DNA of 64,000 nt from Lachnospiraceae bacterium. GTDB lineage: Bacteria > Bacillota > Clostridia > Lachnospirales > Lachnospiraceae. The translations under genes were made by a program, and so were the position numbers. Under the pieces are notes generated by a model. That model ran no database searches and had not been told where the DNA came from. It worked only from the letters and a program-made list of their open reading frames with translations. The stretch lies in the NCBI GenBank assembly GCA_021770755.1, contig JAETQI010000004.1:62001-126000 (forward strand). The letters run 5' to 3'. Positions 1 through 8,485 of the stretch are shown here, one piece after another (within the stretch, counting starts at the first letter, position 1; each line of letters begins with the position of its first letter).

Positions 1-517
1 CGGCATCCGGGAGGATGCGCTGTTTGCCGCGGAGTTTGCCCGCGTATGCGAGGATGCCGGCGCGGACATGATCACGGTTCATGGCAGGAGCCGGAGCATG
101 ATGTATGACGGTGAGCCGCATATGGAGGAGATCGCGCACGCGAAGGCGGCGGTGTCGATCCCGGTCATTGCAAACGGCGGGATCTTCTCTGCGGAGGATG
201 CGGGCAGGATGATGGAGTGCACGGGTGCGGACGGGATCATGGTTGCGCGCTACGGTCTGGAGAATCCTTTTATTTTCAGTGAACTGACTGGAAAAGTCTG
301 TGAAAAGACGGCATTTCAGATCCTGACGGAGCAGCTTGAACTGGCTGCGCGGCACTATGATGAGACTTTTGTATTAGGGTATATGAAGAAGATCTCCGCT
401 TATATGATGAAGAAGCGGAGAGGGACAAAGCAGTATAAGGAACGATTGTACAGGAGCGGAAGTCTGGCGGAGCTGCGGGAGGTGATCGCGCTGATCTTTG
501 CGGACAGTCCGGTGTGA
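1..517 (+). CDS. dus: tRNA-dihydrouridine synthase (C-terminal part, cut by window start)
   Basis: The reading frame is open from base 2, so the gene begins upstream of the window and only about 171 residues are visible. The visible part carries the C-terminal half of the TIM-barrel of Dus enzymes: an HGRSR segment followed by MMYDG, an IPVIANGGI strand, and TGADGIMVARYGLENPFIF, which match the FMN phosphate-binding part of the family (usual form HGRTR, IPVIGNGDI, GxDGVMxGRGxxxNPW). Members reduce specific uridines in tRNA with FMN and NADPH. The A-R-Y version of the usual G-R-G is a variant seen in some clostridial paralogues. The stop lies 4 bases before the ATG of the next gene, so the two are probably co-transcribed. 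Which Dus paralogue this is cannot be told from the fragment. Confidence 0.9.
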   Translation, partial: GIREDALFAAEFARVCEDAGADMITVHGRSRSMMYDGEPHMEEIAHAKAAVSIPVIANGGIFSAEDAGRMMECTGADGIMVARYGLENPFIFSELTGKVCEKTAFQILTEQLELAARHYDETFVLGYMKKISAYMMKKRRGTKQYKERLYRSGSLAELREVIALIFADSPV

Positions 518-521
518 GGTT

Positions 522-3500
522 ATGATGGCGGAGAAGTGTTTGGAAAAGTGTCAGGAGGATTATCAGATCAGGGACGGCGTGCTGCTGCGATATACGGGGC
601 GGGAGGAGGAGATCACAGTTCCGGCGGGGATCCACACGGTTGGTGACGGCGCGTTTAAGGGCTGTGTGTCGCTGAAAAAAGTCGTGCTGCCGTCCGGACT
701 TGCCCGCATCATGGGCGATGCGTTCAAGGGCTGCCGCAGGCTGGAGGAGGTTGTGTTCCCGGACGGGGTATCCTATATCGGGCGATATGCGTTTCACCGC
801 TGTCACGCGCTGCGGCGGGTGATCCTGCCGCGTTCTGTGGAGGAGCTGGGGGAGTGCGCTTTTTTGTACTGTGACAGTATGCGGGAGGCGTGGCTTCCGG
901 GTGTGAAGAGGATGGGCATGGCGGCGCTGGCAAACGGGATATCGCTGGAAAAGCTGGCGATATCGCGGGATCTGGATGAGCACTGTATCTGTGACGTCTT
1001 TACGGGCTGCGGGCGGGTGCGGGAGATCACCTGTGTGGAACCGGATGATGCGGGATCGGGTGTATACTGTGAAACGTATTGTATACCCAATGTAGTGGAA
1101 GTAGTTGCAGGTGCGTTCAGGGTTCCGCGTCTGGTTGAACTGGTTGTGCGGGATATCCTGGAGCGCATGATGGAGCTTGAGGGCAGGATGCTCGTGCGGT
1201 TCCGGGTGAACATCAAGCATATCGAGGTGCCGGAAGGGATAGAGGTTCTCGCAAAGAGCAGCTTTTATGACATGCGGGGTATTGTGGACATCAGGCTTCC
1301 ACGGACGCTGAAAAGGATCGAGAGCCGCGCGTTCCGCAACTGTATCGGTCTGGAGCAGGTGACATTTGACGGAGACAGGATCCGGATCGACGAGGACGCG
1401 TTCCGCAACTGCACTTCCTTGAAGCTGGTCCGGACATGCGATGGTGCAAAGTATACATTTCATGGACTAAAGGACATATACAGGACGGATCCTGACAGTG
1501 CGCAGCGGGAGCTGGCTGGATCCGTTCCGGAGCTGGTCCGCACGATACATGGACAGGTGCTGGGGAATTTCAGGGTCAGCGGTACGATATTGCTGCAATA
1601 TCTGGGCGCGGAGTCCAGAGTGGTCGTACCGGAAGGCATCACAAGGATCGCGGAGGAAGCGTTTGCGGGGATCGAGACGATCGACAGGGTGCTCCTGCCG
1701 GAAAGCCTGCAGGAGATCGGCGCGGAGGCTTTTAGGGGGTGCCTTGTGATGCAGACGGTCACACTGCCAAAGGGACTGCGCAGGATTGGCGCCGGAGCCT
1801 TCTCGGACTGTGTGAAGCTGTTGCGGGTCGAGATCCCGGAGCAGGTCGATGTGCTTGAAGACAGGGTATTTCGCAACTGCAGGGCGCTGCAAGAGGTGCA
1901 ACTGCCTAAGTGCCTGCGCAAGATCGGTGAAAGTGCCTTTTACGGTTGTGCAGGTCTGAAAAAGATACAACTGCCGGAGCGGTTAGCGCATATCAAAAGG
2001 ATGGCGTTTTACCGCGCCGGTATTCGGGAGATACGGATTCCGGCAGGCGCGCGGATCGTAGAAAGCCTGGCGTTTGCAAAGAGTGCCGTGCAGAGCGTGC
2101 GGATCATGGGCGGCTGTGAGACGGGAAGCCACTATGGAACGGATGTGTTTTGCGGCTGTGGGAAGCTAAAGACGCTGGTACTCGGGGAGGGCGTGTGTCA
2201 TATCCCCGACAAGTTTGCATATGGCTGCAGATCGCTGGTACGCGTCGTGCTGCCCGGATCACTGGAGTCCGTGGGGAGACATGCGCTGGAAGACACGGAG
2301 TATCTGGCGCGCTGGAAGCAGTGTATATCGGACGGACAGCTCACGGGCAGACCGGAGGCTGCGGCAGGGCAGCAGGGGTGTGCTGACGGGGAAGCGCAGC
2401 GGGATGCTGTACTGTGGGATGGACAACATCTTGCGGGGGAAGTGTATATCCCGGAAAATGTGCGGATCATAGCGGGCGGAGCCTTTTATGGAAATACAGA
2501 TATCGCGGAGGTGCATCTGCCGCGGGTGAAGGCGGTCGGTGCGGCGGCGTTCAAGGGCTGCAGGGCGCTTAGGCGGGTATACCTGCCGGCTGGGATCGAT
2601 CGAATGGAGGCAGAAGTATTTTCGGGCTGTGTGGCGCTGGAGGAAGTACTGCTGACAGAGGGGGCAAAAGAGTACATGGCGCAATGGCGCTTTATCGGTG
2701 AGCGCGCTTTTTACCGATGCGGAAAGCTGCGCGAAGTCTGTCTCGGGCAGGTGCAGGAGATTGGCAGGGAAGCGCTGGCAGGGTGTACCGCGCTAATCCC
2801 GGGCGCGGTACATCCTGCGCTGCGCGCGGGTGAGCGGGCTTTTGCAGATACGCCGCTAGGCGTACGGATGGAAAATGGGCTTCATGTGGTGGGAAATCTG
2901 GTGGTCTCCGGGATCATGTGTGCCGGCGAGGTGATCCTGCCTGGGAATATACAGGGGATCGCGCCGTATGCGTTTTCGGGTAACCGCGCTGTCAGCAGGG
3001 TGGTCTTTCATGAAAATATCCGCTGGATTGGCGAGGGGGCATTCTTCGGGTGCAGCGGTCTTGAACAGGCTGTTTTTTTGGATGGACAGCGTGTGTACGA
3101 AGAGTCTGGACTTATAGTGGATTCCGGTGCTTTTGAAAAGTGCATTTCTTTAAGAGAAGTCGTCTGTCCGGTACGGCAGGTGGGAGAATCCGCCTTTGCC
3201 GGTTGTGTCGGGCTTTTCAGGGCAGCGTTGCCGCGGGCGGAGATTCTTGAAAAACGCCTGTTTGCAGGGTGCGCTGTCCTGGAGACTTGTCGTTGTGAAA
3301 GTGCAGAGACAGTGAGCGCATATTGTTTTAGCGGCTGTAAGCGTCTGCGGCAGTTTGATCTCACCGGAATACATCAGATCGGGGAATACGCTTTTGAGGG
3401 ATGCGAAAGCCTGCGATCTGCAAAATTTCAGGATGAAGTATGCCTGGGGGCACATGCTTTTTCGGACTGCTGCGGTCTGGAGGAGATCTGTCTGTCCGGG

Positions 3501-4688
3501 CAGACGGGTGAGATCCGGCTGGCGGAATACGCGCTGTCGGGCTGCACATCGATCCGGCGGGTGGGATATCAGGGAAAAGAGTGGAGGTTCCGGGGTTATG
3601 GAGATATCGTTTCGCAGGAGTTTCCGGAGATGGTGCGCCTCCTGTTTCACAGTGCGTTTAGCTGCTTTGCCGTGGAGCGGGAAACGGATCTGGTCAGATA
3701 CTGCGGCGCTGCGGGCACGGTGCGGATTCCGGCAGGGATACGGCGGATCGCGGCGGAGGTGTTCCGGGACGCGATGATGCTGGAGCGGGTGGAGATTCCG
3801 GAGAGCGTGGTGTATATTGGGGCGAGGGCATTTCACGGGACGCCCTGGCTGGATGACAGACGCAGGGAGTCTCCGATGGTAGTGGTTCATGATATGCTGC
3901 TGGACGGTTCTGCCTGCGCGGGAGAGGTTGTGATCCCTCCGGATGTCCGTCTGGTGTGCGGCTGGGCATTTGCAAACGGTCTGGATATCACCGGCATCCG
4001 TTTTGTGCGGCATGTGCAGGTTGAGGAATACGCGTTCCGCAATTGCATCAACCTGCGCGGGATGACACTGCCGGACGGTACGGCGGTGCGCTTTACAGGT
4101 CTGGCAGACCGCGATCGGGCACTGCCGCCGTTGGCAAGGCAGGCGGTGACGGACAGTCTCAATTGTTTCAAGACGGACGGGGGCGGCGTGCTCAGGGAGT
4201 GTACGGGGAATATTTCCAGACTGCGGCTTGTCCATGGAATCACGGAGATCGGGGAGGGGACATTTCAGGACGGAAACCTGCTGACAGTGGTCACGTTCTC
4301 GGAGACGGTGACAAGGATCGGTGCGCGCGCATTTGCGGGCTGTAAATGGCTGTGTGAGATCCGGCAGGCAGAAAGTGTGACCACGATCGGCGCACATGCA
4401 TTTTCCGGCTGCGGCATGCTGCGCCGTGTGGAATTGTCCGAAAATCTGCGGCAGATCGGTGCGCGCGCGTTTGAGAACTGTACCGCGCTCGAAGAGATAC
4501 AGATCCCGGAGGGGGTGGAGGAGATCCCGGAGCGGGCATTTTACCGCTGTCACAGTCTGAAAAATATCAAACTGCCCTCCACGCTCAAGACGATCGGCAG
4601 GGAAGCGTTTGCGTTCTGCGGGGGTGTTTCCGGGATGCGGGTGCCGGCGGGGATAGAGGTTGGTGAGAGGGCTTTTTACGGTGTGTGA
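522..4688 (+). CDS. Giant BspA-type leucine-rich-repeat protein, no secretion signal
   Basis: This 1388-residue protein is built almost wholly of LRR_5 (BspA/Treponema pallidum type) repeats, with the recurring pattern I-x-x-x-AF-x-x-C-x-x-L-x-x-V-x-L-P repeated dozens of times. A larger unit recurs about seven times: a short lead-in (for example DGVLLRYTG near the N-terminus, FRVSGTILLQYLG, LHVVGNLVVSG), a beta strand ending IP-x-G-I, then a run of repeats. The start at 522 (ATG ATG) follows GTGAGG and the Dus stop; an upstream TTG in frame at 498 is less likely. No signal peptide, membrane segment or cell-wall anchor is visible, so a cytoplasmic location is likely, unlike most BspA adhesins. 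LRR_5 proteins usually bind proteins; no partner is evident. Long reverse-strand open frames inside it are composition artefacts. Confidence 0.85.
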   Translation: MMAEKCLEKCQEDYQIRDGVLLRYTGREEEITVPAGIHTVGDGAFKGCVSLKKVVLPSGLARIMGDAFKGCRRLEEVVFPDGVSYIGRYAFHRCHALRRVILPRSVEELGECAFLYCDSMREAWLPGVKRMGMAALANGISLEKLAISRDLDEHCICDVFTGCGRVREITCVEPDDAGSGVYCETYCIPNVVEVVAGAFRVPRLVELVVRDILERMMELEGRMLVRFRVNIKHIEVPEGIEVLAKSSFYDMRGIVDIRLPRTLKRIESRAFRNCIGLEQVTFDGDRIRIDEDAFRNCTSLKLVRTCDGAKYTFHGLKDIYRTDPDSAQRELAGSVPELVRTIHGQVLGNFRVSGTILLQYLGAESRVVVPEGITRIAEEAFAGIETIDRVLLPESLQEIGAEAFRGCLVMQTVTLPKGLRRIGAGAFSDCVKLLRVEIPEQVDVLEDRVFRNCRALQEVQLPKCLRKIGESAFYGCAGLKKIQLPERLAHIKRMAFYRAGIREIRIPAGARIVESLAFAKSAVQSVRIMGGCETGSHYGTDVFCGCGKLKTLVLGEGVCHIPDKFAYGCRSLVRVVLPGSLESVGRHALEDTEYLARWKQCISDGQLTGRPEAAAGQQGCADGEAQRDAVLWDGQHLAGEVYIPENVRIIAGGAFYGNTDIAEVHLPRVKAVGAAAFKGCRALRRVYLPAGIDRMEAEVFSGCVALEEVLLTEGAKEYMAQWRFIGERAFYRCGKLREVCLGQVQEIGREALAGCTALIPGAVHPALRAGERAFADTPLGVRMENGLHVVGNLVVSGIMCAGEVILPGNIQGIAPYAFSGNRAVSRVVFHENIRWIGEGAFFGCSGLEQAVFLDGQRVYEESGLIVDSGAFEKCISLREVVCPVRQVGESAFAGCVGLFRAALPRAEILEKRLFAGCAVLETCRCESAETVSAYCFSGCKRLRQFDLTGIHQIGEYAFEGCESLRSAKFQDEVCLGAHAFSDCCGLEEICLSGQTGEIRLAEYALSGCTSIRRVGYQGKEWRFRGYGDIVSQEFPEMVRLLFHSAFSCFAVERETDLVRYCGAAGTVRIPAGIRRIAAEVFRDAMMLERVEIPESVVYIGARAFHGTPWLDDRRRESPMVVVHDMLLDGSACAGEVVIPPDVRLVCGWAFANGLDITGIRFVRHVQVEEYAFRNCINLRGMTLPDGTAVRFTGLADRDRALPPLARQAVTDSLNCFKTDGGGVLRECTGNISRLRLVHGITEIGEGTFQDGNLLTVVTFSETVTRIGARAFAGCKWLCEIRQAESVTTIGAHAFSGCGMLRRVELSENLRQIGARAFENCTALEEIQIPEGVEEIPERAFYRCHSLKNIKLPSTLKTIGREAFAFCGGVSGMRVPAGIEVGERAFYGV

Positions 4689-4783
4689 AGATATCAGAAA
4701 GCCGGTTGTAGGAAAGCAGATAGGAGACGGGAAAATAATGGATTTTTTAGATAGGATTCCCATTGAAAATAGGAGATTGGATC

Positions 4784-5854
4784 ATGTACTACCGCAGATT
4801 AGGAAATACAGGGCTTTTGGTATCGGAGATCGGTTTTGGTACGATTCCGGTGCTGCAGGGTGATATCCCGGTGCTGCCGGCTTATTTTGATCTGGATGAG
4901 GCGCAGGCGCTCGCCGTGATGGAGCACGCCCTTCATCTGGGATGCAATCTGTATGACACTGCGATCGTGCCGGAATACGGGGACGCGGAGCTCAAGCTTG
5001 GAAAATTTGCGGCGCGCGCGGGGCGGGATAAGATCATTATTTCGGACAAGGCGCGTTTTTTCGGCGGCAGTGAGATGTATCAGGCTGTGGAGACTTCCCG
5101 TGAAAATCTGGGAACGACGCCGGACATATACTTTGTCCATCAGGTAGACGCCGCCCACGAGGACGAAGTGTTTGGCAGGGGCGGGGCGCTGGATGCGCTC
5201 GCAGATCTGAAAGCGGAGGGAAAGATCCGCTTTGCAGGGATCGCGGCACACTATTATGATATCCTGCTGCGGGGCGCGCTGGACGACCGGGTGGACGTGC
5301 TGCAGGGCAGCGGCAATCTGCTGGAGCGCGGGATGCTTGACCGCATTCGCGGGGAGGCATGCTTTCGTGGGAAAGGATTTCTGGTCAACAAGGTGTATGC
5401 GGCGGGGCTGCTGCCCGCCCGTTTCTCAGAGAAGACTTTGATCAAATTTGCGCTGTCCTATCCGGTCTCGGGTGTTCTGATCGGACTTGGCACCATGGCG
5501 CAGGTGGATGCTGCCCTTGGGTGGGACACCAGAGATCCGGAGCCGGCAGTTCCGGACTTTGACGAAGTGCTCTCTGTGCTGGAAAAGGAGTACATGCCGA
5601 TTCCGTGTGACCGGTGCCAGCGGTGTGCCTGCCCGCACGGCACGGAGATCCATACGCTGTTTCGTCAGTATCAGTATTTTCATCTGGGAAAGGACTACTG
5701 GGCACTGAAAAAACTGGGGCTTGGGATCGCCGAGAGTGCACGGCACTGCCGGGAGTGTGCGCAGATGCCCTGCATGGATGCGTGTCCGCACAAGATCCGT
5801 ATCGCACAGGAAATGCAGAGAGTGGAACGGCTTGTTGCGGAGTATGCTGTCTGA
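4784..5854 (+). CDS. Aldo/keto reductase with C-terminal iron-sulphur cysteine motifs
   Basis: A 356-residue protein. The N-terminal part is an aldo/keto reductase barrel opening with YRRLGNTGLLVSEIGFGT and carrying the family catalytic set at D58, Y65, K89 and H119 (NLYDTA, PEYGD, ISDKA, FVHQVD). The C-terminal 90 residues hold two cysteine groups, C275-x2-C-x2-C-x-CP and C322-x2-C-x4-C-x3-CP, of ferredoxin type, so the protein probably binds one or two [4Fe-4S] clusters. Such fusions are common in anaerobes and are annotated as ferredoxin-containing oxidoreductases; the substrate is unknown. The start at 4784 follows AGGAG by 8 bases; an in-frame TTG at 4763 is upstream of that ribosome-binding site and is rejected. 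The first cysteine group is tighter than the classic CxxCxxCxxxCP. The next gene is convergent. Confidence 0.88.
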   Translation: MYYRRLGNTGLLVSEIGFGTIPVLQGDIPVLPAYFDLDEAQALAVMEHALHLGCNLYDTAIVPEYGDAELKLGKFAARAGRDKIIISDKARFFGGSEMYQAVETSRENLGTTPDIYFVHQVDAAHEDEVFGRGGALDALADLKAEGKIRFAGIAAHYYDILLRGALDDRVDVLQGSGNLLERGMLDRIRGEACFRGKGFLVNKVYAAGLLPARFSEKTLIKFALSYPVSGVLIGLGTMAQVDAALGWDTRDPEPAVPDFDEVLSVLEKEYMPIPCDRCQRCACPHGTEIHTLFRQYQYFHLGKDYWALKKLGLGIAESARHCRECAQMPCMDACPHKIRIAQEMQRVERLVAEYAV

Positions 5855-5886
5855 CAAAATGCAGGCAGGCTGGGCACTACCGCATA

Positions 5887-6903
5887 TTATTCCCTGATAT
5901 GGGGTATGATAATGGAAGGCTTGACAAAGGTCAGCTCCTGCGGCGCCTCCGGGTGTTCAGAGCGGAACAGTAGCTGCAGGGCAAGCCGCTTGCCAAGCAG
6001 CCCTGTCGGGACATTGGCAGTGATGATGCGCCCTGCGACATTGATATATTCGCCGGTGTTGTCAAAACCGGTGAGAGTGACCGGGTGCGGCAGGCGGTGC
6101 GGGTTGTTGTCCATGTATGCCTGAACGAAGTTGGCGACATAGTCGCTGGCGCACACAAATGCGCTTGGCCAGTTTTTCAGCTCATCCAGGAACGTATACA
6201 GTTTTTTGTCATAGGAGAAGATATCAATGCGCCCGGTGAGGCAGTATTCCGACCGGACGATGAGCTCATGCTTGCTCATGCAGTCGCAGTAGCCAAGATA
6301 GCGCTCCTTGTTGGTCATCGCATAGTCGATATCTCCCAGAAAACCGATCTCGGTGTGGCCGTTCTGTATCAGCAGGTCCGTGATCCTGGCTTCTGTGCGG
6401 AAACCTTCGATCAGAGTCAGGTCGCCATTTAACTGGGTATCAGTCAGGGAAGGGATCGTGTCAAGGAATACTTTGGGCAGGGGAAGTTCATTCACCATGC
6501 TCAGGATCTCCGCATCATATACATTCAGGATGATAACGCCGTCGACACTGCCGTTTAGGAGGACAGACGGGAGACTGAAGTTTTTGGTGTAGACCGACGG
6601 CACATAAGTGTACAGCAGGTTTACATTGTAATTGGCAAGCTCCTGTGCCATGCGGTGAATGATATTGGTCCAAAAGAGTGCAGAGTCCGGCCTTGATACG
6701 ACCAGGGAGATGGTGCGCTGCTCCTCCTGCGGCTGTTCCAGTGCCTGATAGGGGAGTTTCGCATAGCCCAGTTCCTTGGCTTTTGCAAAGATCAGTTCCC
6801 GAAGGGAATCCGATACGCCAGACTGGTTGTTGAACGCTTTGCTGACTGTGACTCTGGATATATTGAGAGCATCTGCGATATCTTTCATCGTGATTTTTTC
6901 CAT
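5887..6903 (-). CDS. LacI-family transcriptional regulator of the glycan locus
   Basis: A 338-residue regulator. Residues 1-50 form the LacI-type helix-turn-helix and hinge (ITMKDIADALNISRVTVSKAF), and the remainder is a periplasmic-binding-protein-like sensor domain. The ribosome-binding site GAAAGGAAG precedes the ATG on the minus strand. It is divergent from the importer and glycosidase operon starting at 7487, separated by 583 bases that contain promoters for both directions and inverted sequence motifs. The context suggests that it senses an N-glycan-derived sugar, probably a mannose-containing one, and controls that operon; this is inferred from position alone. Its effector-binding residues cannot be assigned by eye. 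Confidence 0.88.
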   Translation of the reverse strand: MEKITMKDIADALNISRVTVSKAFNNQSGVSDSLRELIFAKAKELGYAKLPYQALEQPQEEQRTISLVVSRPDSALFWTNIIHRMAQELANYNVNLLYTYVPSVYTKNFSLPSVLLNGSVDGVIILNVYDAEILSMVNELPLPKVFLDTIPSLTDTQLNGDLTLIEGFRTEARITDLLIQNGHTEIGFLGDIDYAMTNKERYLGYCDCMSKHELIVRSEYCLTGRIDIFSYDKKLYTFLDELKNWPSAFVCASDYVANFVQAYMDNNPHRLPHPVTLTGFDNTGEYINVAGRIITANVPTGLLGKRLALQLLFRSEHPEAPQELTFVKPSIIIPHIRE

Positions 6904-6984
6904 AAAATAGAATCTTCCTTTCTGTCAGCGTTTCTATATCGGGCCATGCGGGACAGTCCGATAACGATCTGTATTCTTTCTATA

Positions 6985-6995
6985 CATTTGTAAAC
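6985..6995. promoter_or_regulatory. Possible operator half, CATTTGTAAAC
   Basis: The 11-base sequence CATTTGTAAAC at 6985-6995 recurs exactly, in inverted orientation, as GTTTACAAATG at 7084-7094, flanking the regulator promoter. Placement either side of a promoter in the regulator-operon divide suggests binding of the LacI protein or another regulator. Binding is inferred. Confidence 0.35.
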
Positions 6996-7047
6996 ATAAA
7001 ATACATATATTATAGAAGGAAGGATAAAAATAAGATTTCTGTTGTTT

Positions 7048-7076
7048 ATTATAGCATATCGATGATCAAAAAACAA
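7048..7076 (-). promoter_or_regulatory. Sigma-A-type promoter for the LacI regulator gene
   Basis: On the minus strand TTGTTT (7076-7071) and a perfect TATAAT (7053-7048) are 17 bases apart. It fires towards the regulator at 5887-6903 and leaves an untranslated leader of about 140 bases. A second copy of the CATTTGTAAAC motif lies in that leader. Confidence 0.6.
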
Positions 7077-7083
7077 TCAATTG

Positions 7084-7094
7084 GTTTACAAATG
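7084..7094. promoter_or_regulatory. Possible operator half, GTTTACAAATG
   Basis: This is the exact inverse copy of 6985-6995. It lies directly upstream of the regulator promoter on the minus strand. It could be a site for the LacI-type regulator; no binding evidence exists in the sequence beyond the repetition. Confidence 0.35.
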
Positions 7095-7422
7095 TTAAGA
7101 TAAATACATAATTCTATAAAATGCCGCAATTGTACGGTGTTTTTTCGTCATAATGTATGTTCTGCAACTTGCAGAACAATAGGAAGTATTATAAACGTGT
7201 ACAAAATGCCGAGGCACTTTGTGCTGCCAGGGAGGGCGGACAGCAGATTCCACAGGATATGTTGCAGGGAATACGGATCCTTTTACATTCGGTATTAGCT
7301 AATGTCAACAAATGTAATTGTCTGGTTTGCCTACCAAATGCAAAGAAATGAGCAAAACTAAGTAAGTATTGACAAAATCGCAGTTGAAAAGTTGGATAAA
7401 ATAATGAAAATGCTAAAATTTA

Positions 7423-7461
7423 TTGACATGATAATTTATAAATGTTAATATCATGTTAACA
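7423..7461 (+). promoter_or_regulatory. Operon promoter with overlapping palindromic operator
   Basis: TTGACA (7423-7428) and TAATAT (7446-7451) are exactly 17 bases apart, 36 bases before the first permease ATG. A palindrome TGTTAA-N7-TTAACA (7443-7461) covers the -10 box and the likely start of transcription, the expected position for a LacI-type repressor operator. The ribosome-binding site AAAGGAGGT follows at 7471-7479. The rest of the 583-base divide is AT-rich with no supported gene. Confidence 0.75.
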
Positions 7462-7486
7462 AAAATAAATAAAGGAGGTACAACGA

Positions 7487-8470
7487 ATGGGAAATCGCAA
7501 AACAACGGACGGAGGGAGGATAAAAACTGACAAGCCATGGTGGAAGCGATGGTCACGTGACGATACGGAACTGTTTCTCTTGTCGCTGCCGACACTGATC
7601 TGGTTTTTGGTATTTTCGTACCTGCCGATGTTTGGTATCATCATTGCATTCAAGAACTATAAGCTGCAGCCGGGCGGACACGGTTTTATCTACAATCTGC
7701 TGCACAGTGAATGGGCGGGGTTTGGCAACTTCAACTATTTCTTTACATCAAACTCATTTACGATGCTTCTTAGGAACACCATACTTTACAACATCGCGTT
7801 CATCATCATCAGCGCGAGCGTTGCGGTAGGCGGGGCGCTGATGTTAAGCAGCATGCGCAACAAGAGAGGCTCTAAGGTGTATCAGACGATGATGTTCCTG
7901 CCTTACTTCATGTCGTGGGTTGTTATCAGCTACTTCGTGTATGCGCTTCTGACTCCGGAGAGAGGTTACATCAACGGGATCATCACGGCGCTTGGCGGTG
8001 AGCGGATCATGTGGTATCAGGAGCCGAAGTACTGGCCGTTTATCCTGATCTTCTTAAACACATGGAAGGGTATGGGATATGGAATGGTACTCTATCTGGC
8101 GAGTATCACGGGTATCGATCCCTCGCTCTATGAGGCGGCGGTCATGGACGGCGCGACGAAGTCGCAGCAGGCAAAACATATCACGCTTCCTGCGATCAAA
8201 CCGGTGTTCATCATGATGCTGATCCTCGACTGCGGCAAGATCTTCAACTCAGATTTCGGTCTGTTCTACCAGGTGACAGGACGTGTACCGGCATCATTGT
8301 ATACCACGGTATCGACATTTGATACGTATATATATGCCGCGATCCAGTCGTCTTCGCCGATCGGGCAGACAGCGGCAGCATCTTTCTTCCAGGCGATCTG
8401 TAGCTGCGGAACGATCTTGTTTGCAAACTGGGTTGTGAGCAAGTTGGACAATGAAAACAGGATTATATAA
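7487..8470 (+). CDS. ABC sugar importer permease, LplB type
   Basis: A 327-residue inner-membrane protein with about six hydrophobic helices, the first in LFLLSLPTLIWFLVFSYLP. The binding-protein-dependent transport signature (EAA loop) is visible as DPSLYEAAVMDGATKSQQ. Its length and the FSYLPMFGIIIAFKNYKL segment place it with the LplB/YteP permeases that import oligosaccharides and usually lack a dedicated ATPase gene nearby, using a shared MsmX-like ATPase instead. Indeed, no ATPase is encoded in this operon. It is first in the operon, directly behind the promoter at 7423, and is followed after 15 bases by the partner permease. Confidence 0.93.
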   Translation: MGNRKTTDGGRIKTDKPWWKRWSRDDTELFLLSLPTLIWFLVFSYLPMFGIIIAFKNYKLQPGGHGFIYNLLHSEWAGFGNFNYFFTSNSFTMLLRNTILYNIAFIIISASVAVGGALMLSSMRNKRGSKVYQTMMFLPYFMSWVVISYFVYALLTPERGYINGIITALGGERIMWYQEPKYWPFILIFLNTWKGMGYGMVLYLASITGIDPSLYEAAVMDGATKSQQAKHITLPAIKPVFIMMLILDCGKIFNSDFGLFYQVTGRVPASLYTTVSTFDTYIYAAIQSSSPIGQTAAASFFQAICSCGTILFANWVVSKLDNENRII

Positions 8471-8485
8471 TGAGGGGGTGTTCGT

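Noticed and set aside
276-1463. 395-residue open frame on the minus strand
   Set aside because: It lies wholly opposite the repeat protein and the Dus gene, is Arg/His/Pro-rich and has no family likeness; it follows from GC-rich codon use on the other strand.
3150-4763. 537-residue open frame on the minus strand
   Set aside because: Again opposite the repeat protein, low-complexity Arg/His/Pro composition and no ribosome-binding site.
7157-7351. 64-residue open frame in the regulator-operon divide
   Set aside because: No ribosome-binding site, no family, AT-rich promoter region; probably chance.
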